NCBI RefSeq assembly: GCF_900111485.1
Contig: NZ_FOIC01000003.1
Span: 124,001-188,000, forward strand
Direction of reading: 5' to 3'
From: Natrinema hispanicum
Lineage (GTDB): Archaea; Halobacteriota; Halobacteria; Halobacteriales; Natrialbaceae
DNA: 64,000 nt
Position numbers and translations under genes: made by a program. The notes beneath the pieces were generated by a model, which had not been told where the DNA came from, made no database searches, and saw only the letters and a list, made by a program, of their open reading frames with translations. Of this stretch, positions 16,532 through 25,504 are shown piece after piece. Position 1 is the first letter of the stretch. Each line of letters begins with the position of its first letter.

Positions 16532-18457
16532 TCAGGATGATGGCGCGACCGACTCGTCGCCGACGGCGGTGCGTACGCCGGAGAACTCGAACCGCGCGCC
16601 GCCAGCCGCGCTTTCGGTAACGTCGATGTCCCACTCGTGAGCCTGTGCGATCTCACAGACGATATTCAGGCCAAGTCCGGTTCCGTCGGGGTTCGTGGTC
16701 CAGCCGGGCTCGAGGACGCGGTCGCGCTCGTCCGGCGGAATCCCCGGCCCGTCGTCGGCGATATAAAATCCATCCTCGACGAGTCCGACAGTCACGGTAA
16801 CCCCCTTGCCACCGTTCTCAACGGCGTCCTGCCGAGCATTCGAGGCAGGGCTTGTGGAGCCGTGCTCCACAGCGTTTCGAAACAGGTTCTCGAACAGGTT
16901 CCGGATGCGGCTCGCGTCGGCGAACAACTGCCCATCGGCTTCGATCTCGAGCGAGGCATCGGCAGTCGCGACGGTGTCCCAACAGGACGTGACGACGTTA
17001 CCGAACGCGAGCGCGTCGATCGACTCGAGATCGTACCCACACCGAACCATCGTCAACACATCGTCGATGATCCCCGCCATCCGGTCGAGGACGTCGTCGA
17101 GGTCGTCCAAGTGGTCGAGGTCAGCTTCGGTTTGTGCGGTCGCAAGGAGGCCCTGAGCGACGTTCAGGGGATTGCGAAGGTCGTGGGCGACGACGCTCAC
17201 GAACTCGTCTAGACGATCGTTCTGACGCTCGAGGTTCCGTTCGTACGCGAGTCGGTTGAGCGCGATTTCGGCGTTCAGCGACAACACGAACGCGAGGTCT
17301 TCATCCGACTGGTCAAACGCGCCAGCGTCGGGATCGACGATACTGATCACGCCATGGTCACCGAGCGGGAGGTACATCGCAGCGTGGGCCTCGCCGCGAT
17401 CGTGGTCGTCCTCGAGCGATCGAACGTCATCGTACCGGATCGGCTCACCGCTTCGGTAGGCGCAGCTGACCGGTGAGTCACCGTCGACCGGATACGCCGG
17501 CCGCTCACCTAGCTCCGTTTCCGCTTGCTCTGTTACGGCGACCGCCTGCAGAGACGTTTCGTCGGCGAGTCGAACGACGTTGTGCTCGTAGCCGAGGATC
17601 GCACTCGCAGCATCGGCGACGAGCTGCGCGATCTCTTCGCTGTCGTCGGCCTCCATCAGCCAGCGCGTCGCTGTGTGAAGCGCCTGCAGCTGTCGCTCGT
17701 ACTCCTTTCGGGCCGTCACATCCCGGAAGACCCCTGCAACCAGCTGTCGCTCCTGCAGTTCGAAGACGTGGGCGTTGATCTCAACCGGGACCCGTTTGCT
17801 GTCTTTGGTTTCGACGTAGATGTCAGAGCCGTCCGGAAACTGCGTGAAGATCGACTGGCCGGCACCGACGTGGTTTTCGAAGAGCTCACGGTAAGACGCG
17901 TTTTCGCCCGACGGGTGGACGACCGTCTGGGGCTCACCGATGAGTTCGGCTGGCTCGTATCCCGAGAGGTCGGCTACCTGCCGGTTCGCTTCGATGACCT
18001 CGCCCGTCTCCGCGTCCGCAACGAGGACCGCATCCGGCACTGCCTCGAGGATCGTCCGGTACTTCGTTCGAAGCGCTTCCTGCTCGCTGATATCTCGGAC
18101 GGCAGCCATGAACTCGCGGTTCCCGTCGGTCTCGATCGGACTCTGGCTGACGTCGACCGGGAATTTCGAGCCGTCCTTTCGCTGGCCCGAGAGCTCGAGG
18201 GTGACGCCCATCGGACGAACCGCCGGGTCAGCAATATATGCGTCTCGCTGGGCGACATGTTCGTCTTGAACGGACTCCGGAACGAGGATTTCGATCGGCT
18301 CACCGAGGAGGTCGGCCGGCTCGTACCCGAACAGATCGGTCACGCGCGCGTTCGCGTAGGTGATCCGACCATCGTGATCGACGAGGAGGATGGCATCAGG
18401 GGAGGCTTCACAGATCGCTTCGTATCGCTGTCTCGATTGGCGTGGCATGACGTGCAT
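16532..18457 (-). CDS. cytoplasmic PAS-PAS-GAF sensor histidine kinase
   Basis: A 641-residue protein without membrane segments. Domains are PAS1 (about residues 10-125, AICEASPDAILLVDHDGRIT), PAS2 (about 133-250, ILEAVPDAVLVADAETGEV), a GAF domain (about 258-405), HisKA with phospho-acceptor His425 (VSVVAHDLRNPLN), and a HATPase_c domain with the N box (NLFENLFRNAVEHG), G1 (IADDGPGIPP) and G2 (GTGLGLNI) motifs. All catalytic boxes are intact. No response regulator is nearby, so it is an orphan kinase. Starts at 18457 or 18448 are possible. The signal could be redox, oxygen or a small molecule via PAS/GAF. Confidence 0.94.
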   Translation of the reverse strand: MHVMPRQSRQRYEAICEASPDAILLVDHDGRITYANARVTDLFGYEPADLLGEPIEILVPESVQDEHVAQRDAYIADPAVRPMGVTLELSGQRKDGSKFPVDVSQSPIETDGNREFMAAVRDISEQEALRTKYRTILEAVPDAVLVADAETGEVIEANRQVADLSGYEPAELIGEPQTVVHPSGENASYRELFENHVGAGQSIFTQFPDGSDIYVETKDSKRVPVEINAHVFELQERQLVAGVFRDVTARKEYERQLQALHTATRWLMEADDSEEIAQLVADAASAILGYEHNVVRLADETSLQAVAVTEQAETELGERPAYPVDGDSPVSCAYRSGEPIRYDDVRSLEDDHDRGEAHAAMYLPLGDHGVISIVDPDAGAFDQSDEDLAFVLSLNAEIALNRLAYERNLERQNDRLDEFVSVVAHDLRNPLNVAQGLLATAQTEADLDHLDDLDDVLDRMAGIIDDVLTMVRCGYDLESIDALAFGNVVTSCWDTVATADASLEIEADGQLFADASRIRNLFENLFRNAVEHGSTSPASNARQDAVENGGKGVTVTVGLVEDGFYIADDGPGIPPDERDRVLEPGWTTNPDGTGLGLNIVCEIAQAHEWDIDVTESAAGGARFEFSGVRTAVGDESVAPSS

Positions 18458-18633
18458 TCGTCGGGCTCGGAGCCGATACTCGTACCCCGAGCGCCATCTA
18501 TTTCAAAGTTTTAGTGAATAGTCAATTCCGCATACCGAAAGTAACTCCATTCAACCGGATGTCGACAGCGCCAACGGAAGCGATTGAAATCACTGTCGTC
18601 GCGTTTTTACGCCGCAGGCGCGATATACCGCCA

Positions 18634-18888
18634 ATGGCCGGCATCATCGACACGATCAAACTCGCAGGCACGCTCGTCCTCGCGCTTCCGGCTGCGATCG
18701 CCGGGCTCGAGCTCGTGTTGATTCGTGGACAGACGACGATCGGCATCGCCCTCATCGGACTCGCGATCGGACTCGTCGTCATCCAACACTGGCTGACGCT
18801 TCCGACGGACATCCCCGAACTGCTCGCAAAACGGCTCGTCGGAGTCGTCTCAAAGGAGCCAGAGCCCGACGCCGAAGACGAGCGATAA
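18634..18888 (+). CDS. small two-helix membrane protein (DUF7533-like)
   Basis: An 84-residue protein starting at 18634 (MAGIIDTIKLAGTLVLALPA). Two hydrophobic helices (IKLAGTLVLALPAAIAGLEL and TIGIALIGLAIGLVVIQHWL) are followed by a cytoplasmic tail with TLPTDIPELLAKRL. A T-rich TATA-like GTTTTTAC lies about 30 bp upstream. It is a common haloarchaeal family of unknown function. Confidence 0.75.
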   Translation: MAGIIDTIKLAGTLVLALPAAIAGLELVLIRGQTTIGIALIGLAIGLVVIQHWLTLPTDIPELLAKRLVGVVSKEPEPDAEDER

Positions 18889-18921
18889 CGCGACAGGACG
18901 AACCGAACTGATACCGGATTG

Positions 18922-20088
18922 CTATTGCTCGAGCAGCGCCGCTGGCGATAGCGAGTGTGCGGGTGCCGCGAGTCGCTCGGGTCGCTCGCCCTCGTCGGTG
19001 ACGACCAGCACGTCAGCGATCCGAAGGCGGCTCGTCTCGTCGACGCGGGCAGCCACATCGAGTCGGACGACGGCCCCGGGTTCGATCTCGTCGCTGCCGT
19101 CACTCGGCCCTTCGCAGGGCTCGAGGCCGATGCCGGAGACAGTGGCCTCGATCTCGTCGCTATCGTCGAAGCCGAACGAGCGAACTTCTGCCTCGAGATC
19201 GGCCGCGACGGTCCGCACGGACGCCGAGCCGGTCGTCAGCAGCGACCGCGCGGAGCGAAACGACTGGGTGACGGCGACGTGGACGCGCCGTTCCCGGCCG
19301 CCGTCGCTGTCGACGACGAGCGTCCGGACGAGTCCCCCGTAGTAGCCGGTCGGCCCGCGGGGTGTGGCCGCGAGTACGACCGGCTTGTCGGGCCGGAGCG
19401 CCGCGTCGTCGGTGTCTGGAGATGAGGCAGTATCCGGATTAACAGCGGTGTTGCCGGCCGGAAACGCACCCGCACCGACGATCGCCTCGTCGATGGCGAT
19501 TCGCAGGCGAGCGGGCGTCAACGGGACGGTGTCACCGTTCCCATCCGCGACCGCGAGCCGACCGTCAACGATCGCCGCGTCGGCCAGGACCGACGCGGCC
19601 CGTCGAATCCCGACGCTCGCCGCGCGTTGTGCGGCTGCGATTCGGTCGCGCTCGCCGGCGGTCTTCGTCGCTCGTGCCCGCGCGATGGCGTCCGTCGAGG
19701 CCAACTCGAAGCCCGCGTTCTCGAGGTAGAGCGCCGCATCGTGTGGAACGTGCGGCGGGGTCAGGATCGTCCCCTCGCAACCGCGATCTGTAAGCGTCGC
19801 CGCGAGGTCGGCAGCAGGATGGCCGTCGCAGACGTCAGCCGAGCGGGCGAGCCACTCGTCGGCAGTGCTGTCGTACGCAACGGCAGTACGCCCGTCTGGA
19901 AGTGACTCGCAGCTGTAACGGATCGCCGGATCGCGTTCCAAACCGGCGTGGACGAACGCGGTCGCGTCTCGCTTCTCGAGTGTCGCAGCCAGCACGCTGG
20001 CCGCATGGTCGTGCCGCTCACGGGCGAGCGCCGACGGAACGCTGGCCCGCTGGCCGTACTCGAGAGTGTGTTCGTCTGCGCCGGTCAC
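18922..20088 (-). CDS. M24 (creatinase/aminopeptidase P-fold) homologue lacking all metal ligands
   Basis: A 388-residue protein with the N-terminal creatinase-like domain and C-terminal pita-bread region of Xaa-Pro peptidases. By alignment with the family consensus, the five metal ligands are replaced: first Asp by Ala240/241 (VVLAATPRG), second Asp by Gly252 (YYGGLVRT), His by Ser318 (TVSGIGLEPCE), and the two Glu by Asp344 and Ala358 (RLRIADVLVV). The surrounding scaffold, including the GIGLEP turn and EPG, is kept. It should therefore not be an active metallopeptidase and may bind a ligand or protein. Its start overlaps the helicase stop by 4 nt (ATGA), so the two are translationally coupled. 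Confidence 0.85.
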   Translation of the reverse strand: MTGADEHTLEYGQRASVPSALARERHDHAASVLAATLEKRDATAFVHAGLERDPAIRYSCESLPDGRTAVAYDSTADEWLARSADVCDGHPAADLAATLTDRGCEGTILTPPHVPHDAALYLENAGFELASTDAIARARATKTAGERDRIAAAQRAASVGIRRAASVLADAAIVDGRLAVADGNGDTVPLTPARLRIAIDEAIVGAGAFPAGNTAVNPDTASSPDTDDAALRPDKPVVLAATPRGPTGYYGGLVRTLVVDSDGGRERRVHVAVTQSFRSARSLLTTGSASVRTVAADLEAEVRSFGFDDSDEIEATVSGIGLEPCEGPSDGSDEIEPGAVVRLDVAARVDETSRLRIADVLVVTDEGERPERLAAPAHSLSPAALLEQ

Positions 20089-21956
20089 GGCGCTTCGGCT
20101 TCGATCTCGTCGGCGTCTGCGTCGTCGACTGGCTGCTGGGCCTCCTCGACGAGTTCCTCGAGGGTGAGCTCCGTCAATTCGTTTTTCAGCAGGACGTCGA
20201 CCGGCAGCGTGGGAGCGCCATCGACTAAGTTCTCGAGGAGGACGAGCCGCTCGCGGGCGCGAGACATGCCGACGTAGAAGACGCGCCGTTCGTTGTCCGT
20301 CAAGACGGGCACTGGCGAGGTCGTCTTGGTGAACTCCTCGCAGTGGGGGACGTCAGTCGGATCGTCGACGGTGGCGACCATCTGCTCAACGACTTTTTCG
20401 GTGAGGTCGGTGCCGACGAAGACGTGGTCGGCCTCACGACCCTTCGCGGAGTGGATCGTCCCAAGGCGGACGCGGTCGGTGTCCATCCCCTGGTACTCGC
20501 CGATCGCGAAGTAGGCTCGAACGCTCTTTTTCTGGAAGTTCGTCACTTTTCGGAGCATATCCGAGGCAGAGGCAGGGCCGGGCATGAACGGCACGTGGTC
20601 GCTGATGACCTCGGCCGGGATCATGAGCTCCGCGAGATCGTCGATGCCAGCGTCTTCCTGGCGTTCGTCGATCTCGTCAAAGAGGTCGTCACGGTCGGTG
20701 GTGCCGAACGCCGAGTCCTGGAGCATATCGGCGAGTCTGCGGGCCTGCAGGCCGGTGACGTCCTCGCCAGCGTCGATCGCTTCGACCGCGCGGACGTACT
20801 GCGTGAGTCGGTCGGTCCACATCCGCTGGTCGGTCAGCGAGGTAAAGGGCACGCCTTCGGTGATGAACTCATCGATGAACTGGAACATCTGGTAGCGAGC
20901 CCGGAACAACACCATGATGGTGCCGTCGCCCTCGACGAGCGTACGCCGCACCATCCGGACCACGTCGAGCATCGACGCGTTCGTGCGTGCCTCGACGGCC
21001 CCGCCTTCCTTGCGGGGCTTGAGGTCTTTGTCCTGTCGCTGGTCGATATGGCGGATCTCCTTGTTGACCGCGTTGAGGACGTTCGATGGCAGCCGATAGG
21101 AGTTCGGGAGAATGATGTCGTCGTCAACCTCCTCCTCGAGCAAGAGCGCGGGATCGGCCCCTTGCCAGGAGTAGACGACCTGATCGTCGTCGCCGGCGAT
21201 CAGCACTTGTTCCATGTGGGGTTTCCACTCCTCGTAGACGTCGTACTGCAGCGTCGTGATGTCCTGGAACTCGTCGATCACGAGGTAGTCGACGTTGGGC
21301 AGCAGCGAGCGCTGTTCGACGCGTTCGAGCATGTCAGCGAAGCCGATCTTGCCCTGCTCGCCCTTGTAGGAACGCCAGGCGCGGATCGCTTCGGGGACGT
21401 CGATCCGGTCGTCGTCGCTTGGCCAAGTCGGGGTGTATTTGTTCCCTTCCTGGGCGTTGGGATCGATCTCGGGTGGCAGTCGAACTTCCTCTTCGTCCCA
21501 CTGGAACGGGACGTCGTACCAGTCAGAGACGTCGCGGCTGGTTCGCTGGAGCCACTGACTGGTCGCGATGACTTTGTTGCCGATCGTCGTCGACCGGGCG
21601 GTCCGGCGGCCAGCACCCGAGTACTCGTCTTCGTACTCGATGCCGTACTCGTCACAGAAGTCCTCTTTGTCGGATTCGCCGATGACGTCACTTCGAGAGA
21701 GATCAAGGAGCTCGTAGGCCTTCGCGTGCATCGTACAGACGTTGCCCTGCAGCGCACGCGGGCTCTCGCCGAGACGTTCGGCGAGTCGTTCTCGAACCTC
21801 TTGCGCTGCCGCTCGCGTGTACGAGACAACGAGAATGTCTCGAAAGGTGACGCCGTCCTGGTCGAGAATGTCCTCGACGTGGTCGAGAAGCGCTGTCGTC
21901 TTCCCGCTTCCCGGACCACCGAACAGGCGGGTAACCGTCGTGTCCGTCGTAGCCAT
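20085..21956 (-). CDS. UvrD/Rep-type superfamily 1 DNA helicase
   Basis: A 623-residue SF1A helicase. Motif I is LFGGPGSGKTTALLDH, motif Ia SYTRAAAQEVRERL, motif II VIDEFQDI, motif III GDDDQVVYSWQGAD, motif IV near SYRLPSNV, motif V GTIHSAKGREADHV, and motif VI YVGMSRARERLVLL. The ATG at 21956 fits the family N-terminus; a start at 21980 is less likely. It is shorter than bacterial UvrD or PcrA and lacks their long 2B insertions. Such proteins unwind 3'-5' in DNA repair or recombination. It is followed without a gap by the pseudo-M24 gene. Confidence 0.93.
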   Translation of the reverse strand: MATTDTTVTRLFGGPGSGKTTALLDHVEDILDQDGVTFRDILVVSYTRAAAQEVRERLAERLGESPRALQGNVCTMHAKAYELLDLSRSDVIGESDKEDFCDEYGIEYEDEYSGAGRRTARSTTIGNKVIATSQWLQRTSRDVSDWYDVPFQWDEEEVRLPPEIDPNAQEGNKYTPTWPSDDDRIDVPEAIRAWRSYKGEQGKIGFADMLERVEQRSLLPNVDYLVIDEFQDITTLQYDVYEEWKPHMEQVLIAGDDDQVVYSWQGADPALLLEEEVDDDIILPNSYRLPSNVLNAVNKEIRHIDQRQDKDLKPRKEGGAVEARTNASMLDVVRMVRRTLVEGDGTIMVLFRARYQMFQFIDEFITEGVPFTSLTDQRMWTDRLTQYVRAVEAIDAGEDVTGLQARRLADMLQDSAFGTTDRDDLFDEIDERQEDAGIDDLAELMIPAEVISDHVPFMPGPASASDMLRKVTNFQKKSVRAYFAIGEYQGMDTDRVRLGTIHSAKGREADHVFVGTDLTEKVVEQMVATVDDPTDVPHCEEFTKTTSPVPVLTDNERRVFYVGMSRARERLVLLENLVDGAPTLPVDVLLKNELTELTLEELVEEAQQPVDDADADEIEAEAP

Positions 21957-22019
21957 TGTAGCTGTACAAGAGCGCGACACGCATAAGTGACGTGGGTTTT
22001 CGTCGACAGAAACGAGTGC

Positions 22020-22178
22020 TCACGGATCGCGTGCAGAGCGGGCCTCGCGGACGTCAGCACCGTCGCGGATTTTATCCTGACAGTCTGGACATACGCGTGG
22101 CTCGTCGACGCCGCGTGGGGTGAACACTCGTGCGTATCGTTTGGTAACGAACGCGCCACAGTTCTGGCATTCCGGCAT
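22020..22178 (-). CDS. 52-residue zinc-ribbon protein
   Basis: The ORF starts at 22178 with MPECQNCGAFVTKRYARVFT and continues PRGVDEPRVCPDCQDKIRDG, giving two CxxC pairs separated by a basic, aromatic strand. The family (DUF7563-like) is widespread in haloarchaea. A TATA-like TATAATTATG lies about 40 bp upstream. It could follow or precede the helicase transcriptionally, with 63 bp between them. Confidence 0.78.
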   Translation of the reverse strand: MPECQNCGAFVTKRYARVFTPRGVDEPRVCPDCQDKIRDGADVREARSARDP

Positions 22179-22335
22179 AGTCAGTTCAGTTGACAGTAAC
22201 GAACAGTGACCCATAATTATATTGTAGGTAACATGATAAACGACGGCGAGTGCGCTAGTTCCACTGAGTACAACGGCCGGGACGGATCACGACAGCAGCG
22301 TGTGCTGTGTGTCGTGTCCCGAGGAAAAAGACGTC

Positions 22336-22521
22336 TTACGACGCTGGTTCCCAGCCACAGACGGTACAGGCGCTGGCGGACGTATCGTGAAGACCGCCAC
22401 ACTCCGGACACTGCTTTTTGTTATAGTCGCGTTCCCACCCTACTCGTTCGACCGAGTGACCGCGATCGGCGAGGAATTGATCAATGACGTCGTCACCGGC
22501 ATCATTGGGTGAGGTTGCCAT
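22336..22521 (-). CDS. HVO_0416-family zinc finger protein
   Basis: A 61-residue protein from the ATG at 22521. An acidic helix DVIDQFLADRGHSVERVGWE leads into RDYNKKQCPECGGLHDTSAS and CTVCGWEPAS, a single two-CxxC zinc ribbon. The RGHSVERVGWERDYNKKQCPECGGLHD segment type is distinctive for this haloarchaeal family. It is divergent from ubaA across a 160 bp gap. Function is unknown. Confidence 0.82.
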   Translation of the reverse strand: MATSPNDAGDDVIDQFLADRGHSVERVGWERDYNKKQCPECGGLHDTSASACTVCGWEPAS

Positions 22522-22681
22522 AGGTGTGTGAACGTACACCACAGTAATAAATCGTTGGGTCGGTGAAGATACTGCCCCCTCCACAAGCCCATGCTGGCGA
22601 AGTGACAACAACCGAGCCACCATGTGCCGGGCAAGCCAAACGACCCGCGTTCTTTTCTCGCTCTCGTCCGAATACTACGGT

Positions 22682-23518
22682 ATGAGCGACCTCCGCCTCG
22701 ATACCACCCAACTCGATCGCTACTCGAGACACGTCATCATGGACGAAATCGGTCCTGAAGGTCAACAGCGGCTGCTCGAGGGATCGGTCCTGATCGTCGG
22801 CGCTGGCGGGCTCGGCGCGCCGGCGATTCAGTACCTCGCAGCGGCCGGCGTCGGCCGGCTGGGAATCGTCGACGACGACGACGTCGAACGCTCGAACTTG
22901 CAGCGCCAGATCGTCCACGGCGACGACGACATCGGCCGGCCGAAAGTCGCGAGCGCGGCCGACCACGTCGCAGCGCTAAACCCCGATATCGACGTCGAAA
23001 CCCACCAAACCCGCGTCACCGCGTCGAACGTCGACGAACTGGTCGCCGACTACGACGTTGTCCTCGATGCCAGCGACAACTTCGCCACCCGATACCTCCT
23101 CAACGACCACTGTGTGCTCACCGAGACGCCATTGTTCCACGGCGCGATCTACCGGTTCGAGGGCCAGATCACGTCGTTTACTAACGATCGCAGCGGCGAC
23201 GACGACCCGCCGTGCTATCGCTGTATCTTCCCCGAAGCCCCCGAGCCGGGCACCGTCCCCGACTGTGCGACCACGGGCGTCCTCGGCGTCCTTCCAGGCA
23301 CCGTCGGCTGCATTCAGGCCACCGAAGTCGTCAAATACCTCATCGGGAAGGGCGACCTGCTCGAGGGCCGCCTGCTGATGTACGATGCGATGGATATGAC
23401 CTTCGAGGAAGTGCCGGTACAGTCGAACCCGGCGTGTCCGGTCTGTGGAGACGACCCCGAGATCGAGTCCGTCGAGGACGTGGCCTACGAGGGAACCTGC
23501 GAGATTTCGGCGGATTGA
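22682..23518 (+). CDS. ubaA: E1-like SAMP-activating enzyme UbaA
   Basis: A 278-residue MoeB/ThiF-fold enzyme. The nucleotide-binding loop is LIVGAGGLGAPAIQYLA, with DDDDVERSNLQRQ next to it. The active-site cysteine is Cys195 in TVPDCATTGVLGVLPG, and two zinc-binding pairs are present (CYRC and CPVC). In Haloferax the single UbaA adenylates the ubiquitin-like SAMP proteins for protein sampylation and also serves tRNA thiolation and molybdopterin synthesis. The ATG at 22682 removes an unlikely 20-residue extension. No SAMP gene lies in the window. Confidence 0.93.
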   Translation: MSDLRLDTTQLDRYSRHVIMDEIGPEGQQRLLEGSVLIVGAGGLGAPAIQYLAAAGVGRLGIVDDDDVERSNLQRQIVHGDDDIGRPKVASAADHVAALNPDIDVETHQTRVTASNVDELVADYDVVLDASDNFATRYLLNDHCVLTETPLFHGAIYRFEGQITSFTNDRSGDDDPPCYRCIFPEAPEPGTVPDCATTGVLGVLPGTVGCIQATEVVKYLIGKGDLLEGRLLMYDAMDMTFEEVPVQSNPACPVCGDDPEIESVEDVAYEGTCEISAD

Positions 23519-23545
23519 CTGGCGAGCCGTGTCTCGAGGAGACCA

Positions 23546-24517
23546 CTATCGACCGAGCGGCGACTGACCGACGCGCGAGCGCACGAGGGTCGGTAGCTCC
23601 AGTCCGCCAGCGACGGCGAGACAGGAGACGAACGCGGTCGTCCCGAGTTTGCCGCCCGCACCGGCGAGGGCGGGCGCGACCACAACGTAGACGAGCCCAC
23701 AGACGAGGCCGGCCCCCGCGACCTGGACGTGGGTCTCGAGCCGGTCGGCACTTGACATCCCGGCGAACGACCCGCAGTAGGCCACAGCAGCCAGCGTCGG
23801 CCCCACTGTCGGGAGGAAGACGGGAAACACGAGGCCAGCAGCCACCCCGACCGCTGCGGACGCGACGACCGCGCTCGCGCCGGCGTGCGTACGTAACACG
23901 ACAGTTGCGACCGCTGCGACGACGGCGACTGCGACGATCGCAGGTACAACGTCCCAGACGAGTGTGCTGCCAGCGGCGTAATCGGCACCGAGCAGGGCAC
24001 CGCTCGTGAGACAGCCAAAGAGTGCGAGCGTGCCGTATTTGCCACCGAAACCGCCGAAGACGTCCGCCGTCGCGACAAACGCGAGCCCGGCAACCGTCCC
24101 CGCGAGTACGACTCCCTCGAGCGACGGCAGGACGGCCGGAGAGACCATCCCGACGAACGACCCGCAGTAGGCCGCACCGTCGACTCGCGGGAGTCCGAGG
24201 CCGACGGCCAGTCCGACGAGTGCAGAGGCACGGACTGGCCCGAGGCCGGCGTGAACGCTCAGTCCGTACGTCAGGACTGCCGCCGTGGCAACCGCGAGCG
24301 CGTCGACAGTATCCGCTCGATCGAGACCGATCGCGTCGGCGCTCGAGAGGCGCTGGCGTTCCGTCTCGGCGACGACAGTGCCTGCGAGCGCGACCCCGAA
24401 CGGAACGCTCAGGAGCCCGGTCGAGAGGTCGGGCGGCGCGCGAACGGCACCAAAGAGTAACGCGGCGGGCGTAACGAGCAACGCGACGTAACCGACGAAT
24501 CGAACCGGACCGTACAC
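23546..24517 (-). CDS. polytopic membrane protein with an internal tandem duplication
   Basis: A 323-residue protein with about nine to ten hydrophobic segments. Two halves share a module: AAYCGSFVGMVSP ... GGFGGKYGTLALFGCLTSGA (first copy) and AVAYCGSFAGMSSA ... GAGGKLGTTAFVSCLAVAGG (second copy), about 125 residues apart. In each copy a YCGSFxGM motif begins a membrane segment and a GGKxGT loop follows about 45 residues later. This suggests a pseudo-twofold channel or transporter. I do not recognise the family. It is convergent with ubaA, with 27 bp between the stops. Confidence 0.72.
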   Translation of the reverse strand: MYGPVRFVGYVALLVTPAALLFGAVRAPPDLSTGLLSVPFGVALAGTVVAETERQRLSSADAIGLDRADTVDALAVATAAVLTYGLSVHAGLGPVRASALVGLAVGLGLPRVDGAAYCGSFVGMVSPAVLPSLEGVVLAGTVAGLAFVATADVFGGFGGKYGTLALFGCLTSGALLGADYAAGSTLVWDVVPAIVAVAVVAAVATVVLRTHAGASAVVASAAVGVAAGLVFPVFLPTVGPTLAAVAYCGSFAGMSSADRLETHVQVAGAGLVCGLVYVVVAPALAGAGGKLGTTAFVSCLAVAGGLELPTLVRSRVGQSPLGR

Positions 24518-24605
24518 ACACCGATCTTCGCTCGAGGGGACGGGAGTGGGTTACGGTTCGACACGCGAGTCCTGACCGTCGGAGTGGCGAACGGACATCG
24601 GAGAT

Positions 24606-25391
24606 CTAGCTTCGAAGCAGGCCGCCGTCGATCGGAAGTTCAGCTCCGGTGACGAAACTCGCGCGTGGACTCGAGAGGAAGGCGACCACGTCGCCAAGCT
24701 CGCGGGGCTCGCCGATGCGGTTCATCGGGATGTCGCCGGCCATCGCCGCCAGTCCTTCCTCGTAGTCGTCGTAGGTGCCCCGTTCGACTCTGGCATCGAT
24801 GAGTTCCTCGATTCGGGACGTCTCAATCGTCCCCGGCAACACCGCGTTCGCGCGGATTTCGGGTGCGAACTCCCGGGAAACCGTCTTGACGAGGCCGATC
24901 ACGCCGCGGCGAACCGAGTTCGACAGCAGCAGGCCGTCGACGACTTCCCGAACGGTTCTGGAGGTGATACAGGTGATCGTCCCGTACTCAGAGTCGAGCA
25001 GGTGCTCGTAGCTCTCCTCGATCGTCCAGACGACGCTCATCACCAGCAGGTCGTAGGCTCGGTACCAGTCCTGTTCGTCGGTCTCGAGAAAGGTCGTACT
25101 CGGCGGCCCGCCCGATGACGTGACGAGGTGGTCGAGGCCGCCGAAGGCGTCGACCGTCTCGCGGACGAGGTGGGAGACAGCATCCGGGTCAGTCAGGTCG
25201 GCCTGCACCGCGAGCACGTTACCCGTTCCCACCGCGTCCAGTTCTGCGCGGGCGTCCGCGAGTCGCTCCTCATTGCGGCCACAGATTGCGACATTCGCGC
25301 CGTCTTCGGCGAGTGCCTGTGCGCTCGCGAAACCGAGGCCGCTCGAGGACGCGGTCACCAACGCCGAATTGCCGTCGAGTTCGAGGTCCAT
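24606..25391 (-). CDS. SDR-family protein with altered catalytic residues
   Basis: A 261-residue Rossmann protein from the ATG at 25391. The cofactor loop is TASSSGLG instead of TGxxxGxG, and the NAG motif is replaced by TSSGGPPS. The catalytic Ser is present (ITSRTVRE), but 13 residues on there is Ser instead of Tyr and the Lys is Arg (LLSNSVRRGVIGLVK). The C-terminus FVTGAELPIDGGLLRS is typical. This fits the BKR-like SDR subgroup described as lacking a perfect NAD motif and tetrad. It may be a redox enzyme with another mechanism or a non-catalytic protein. Confidence 0.88.
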   Translation of the reverse strand: MDLELDGNSALVTASSSGLGFASAQALAEDGANVAICGRNEERLADARAELDAVGTGNVLAVQADLTDPDAVSHLVRETVDAFGGLDHLVTSSGGPPSTTFLETDEQDWYRAYDLLVMSVVWTIEESYEHLLDSEYGTITCITSRTVREVVDGLLLSNSVRRGVIGLVKTVSREFAPEIRANAVLPGTIETSRIEELIDARVERGTYDDYEEGLAAMAGDIPMNRIGEPRELGDVVAFLSSPRASFVTGAELPIDGGLLRS

Positions 25392-25504
25392 GCCTGACTC
25401 GACGACAGGCGCGTACAAATCTCTCGGGGAGCCGGCAGGGGATCTCGCTGTGGCCGTCAGGTATCGCTGTACTATAGGTCGGCGAGAGCCGAGTGGTAGC
25501 ACCG

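Noticed and set aside
20343-21986. 547-codon plus-strand frame over the helicase gene
   Set aside because: The opposite strand has all SF1 helicase motifs; this frame has none.
25392-25504. Guanidine riboswitch upstream of the SMR transporter
   Set aside because: I looked for conserved riboswitch-like stems and loops in the 113-bp gap and found none; such switches are also not typical of haloarchaea.
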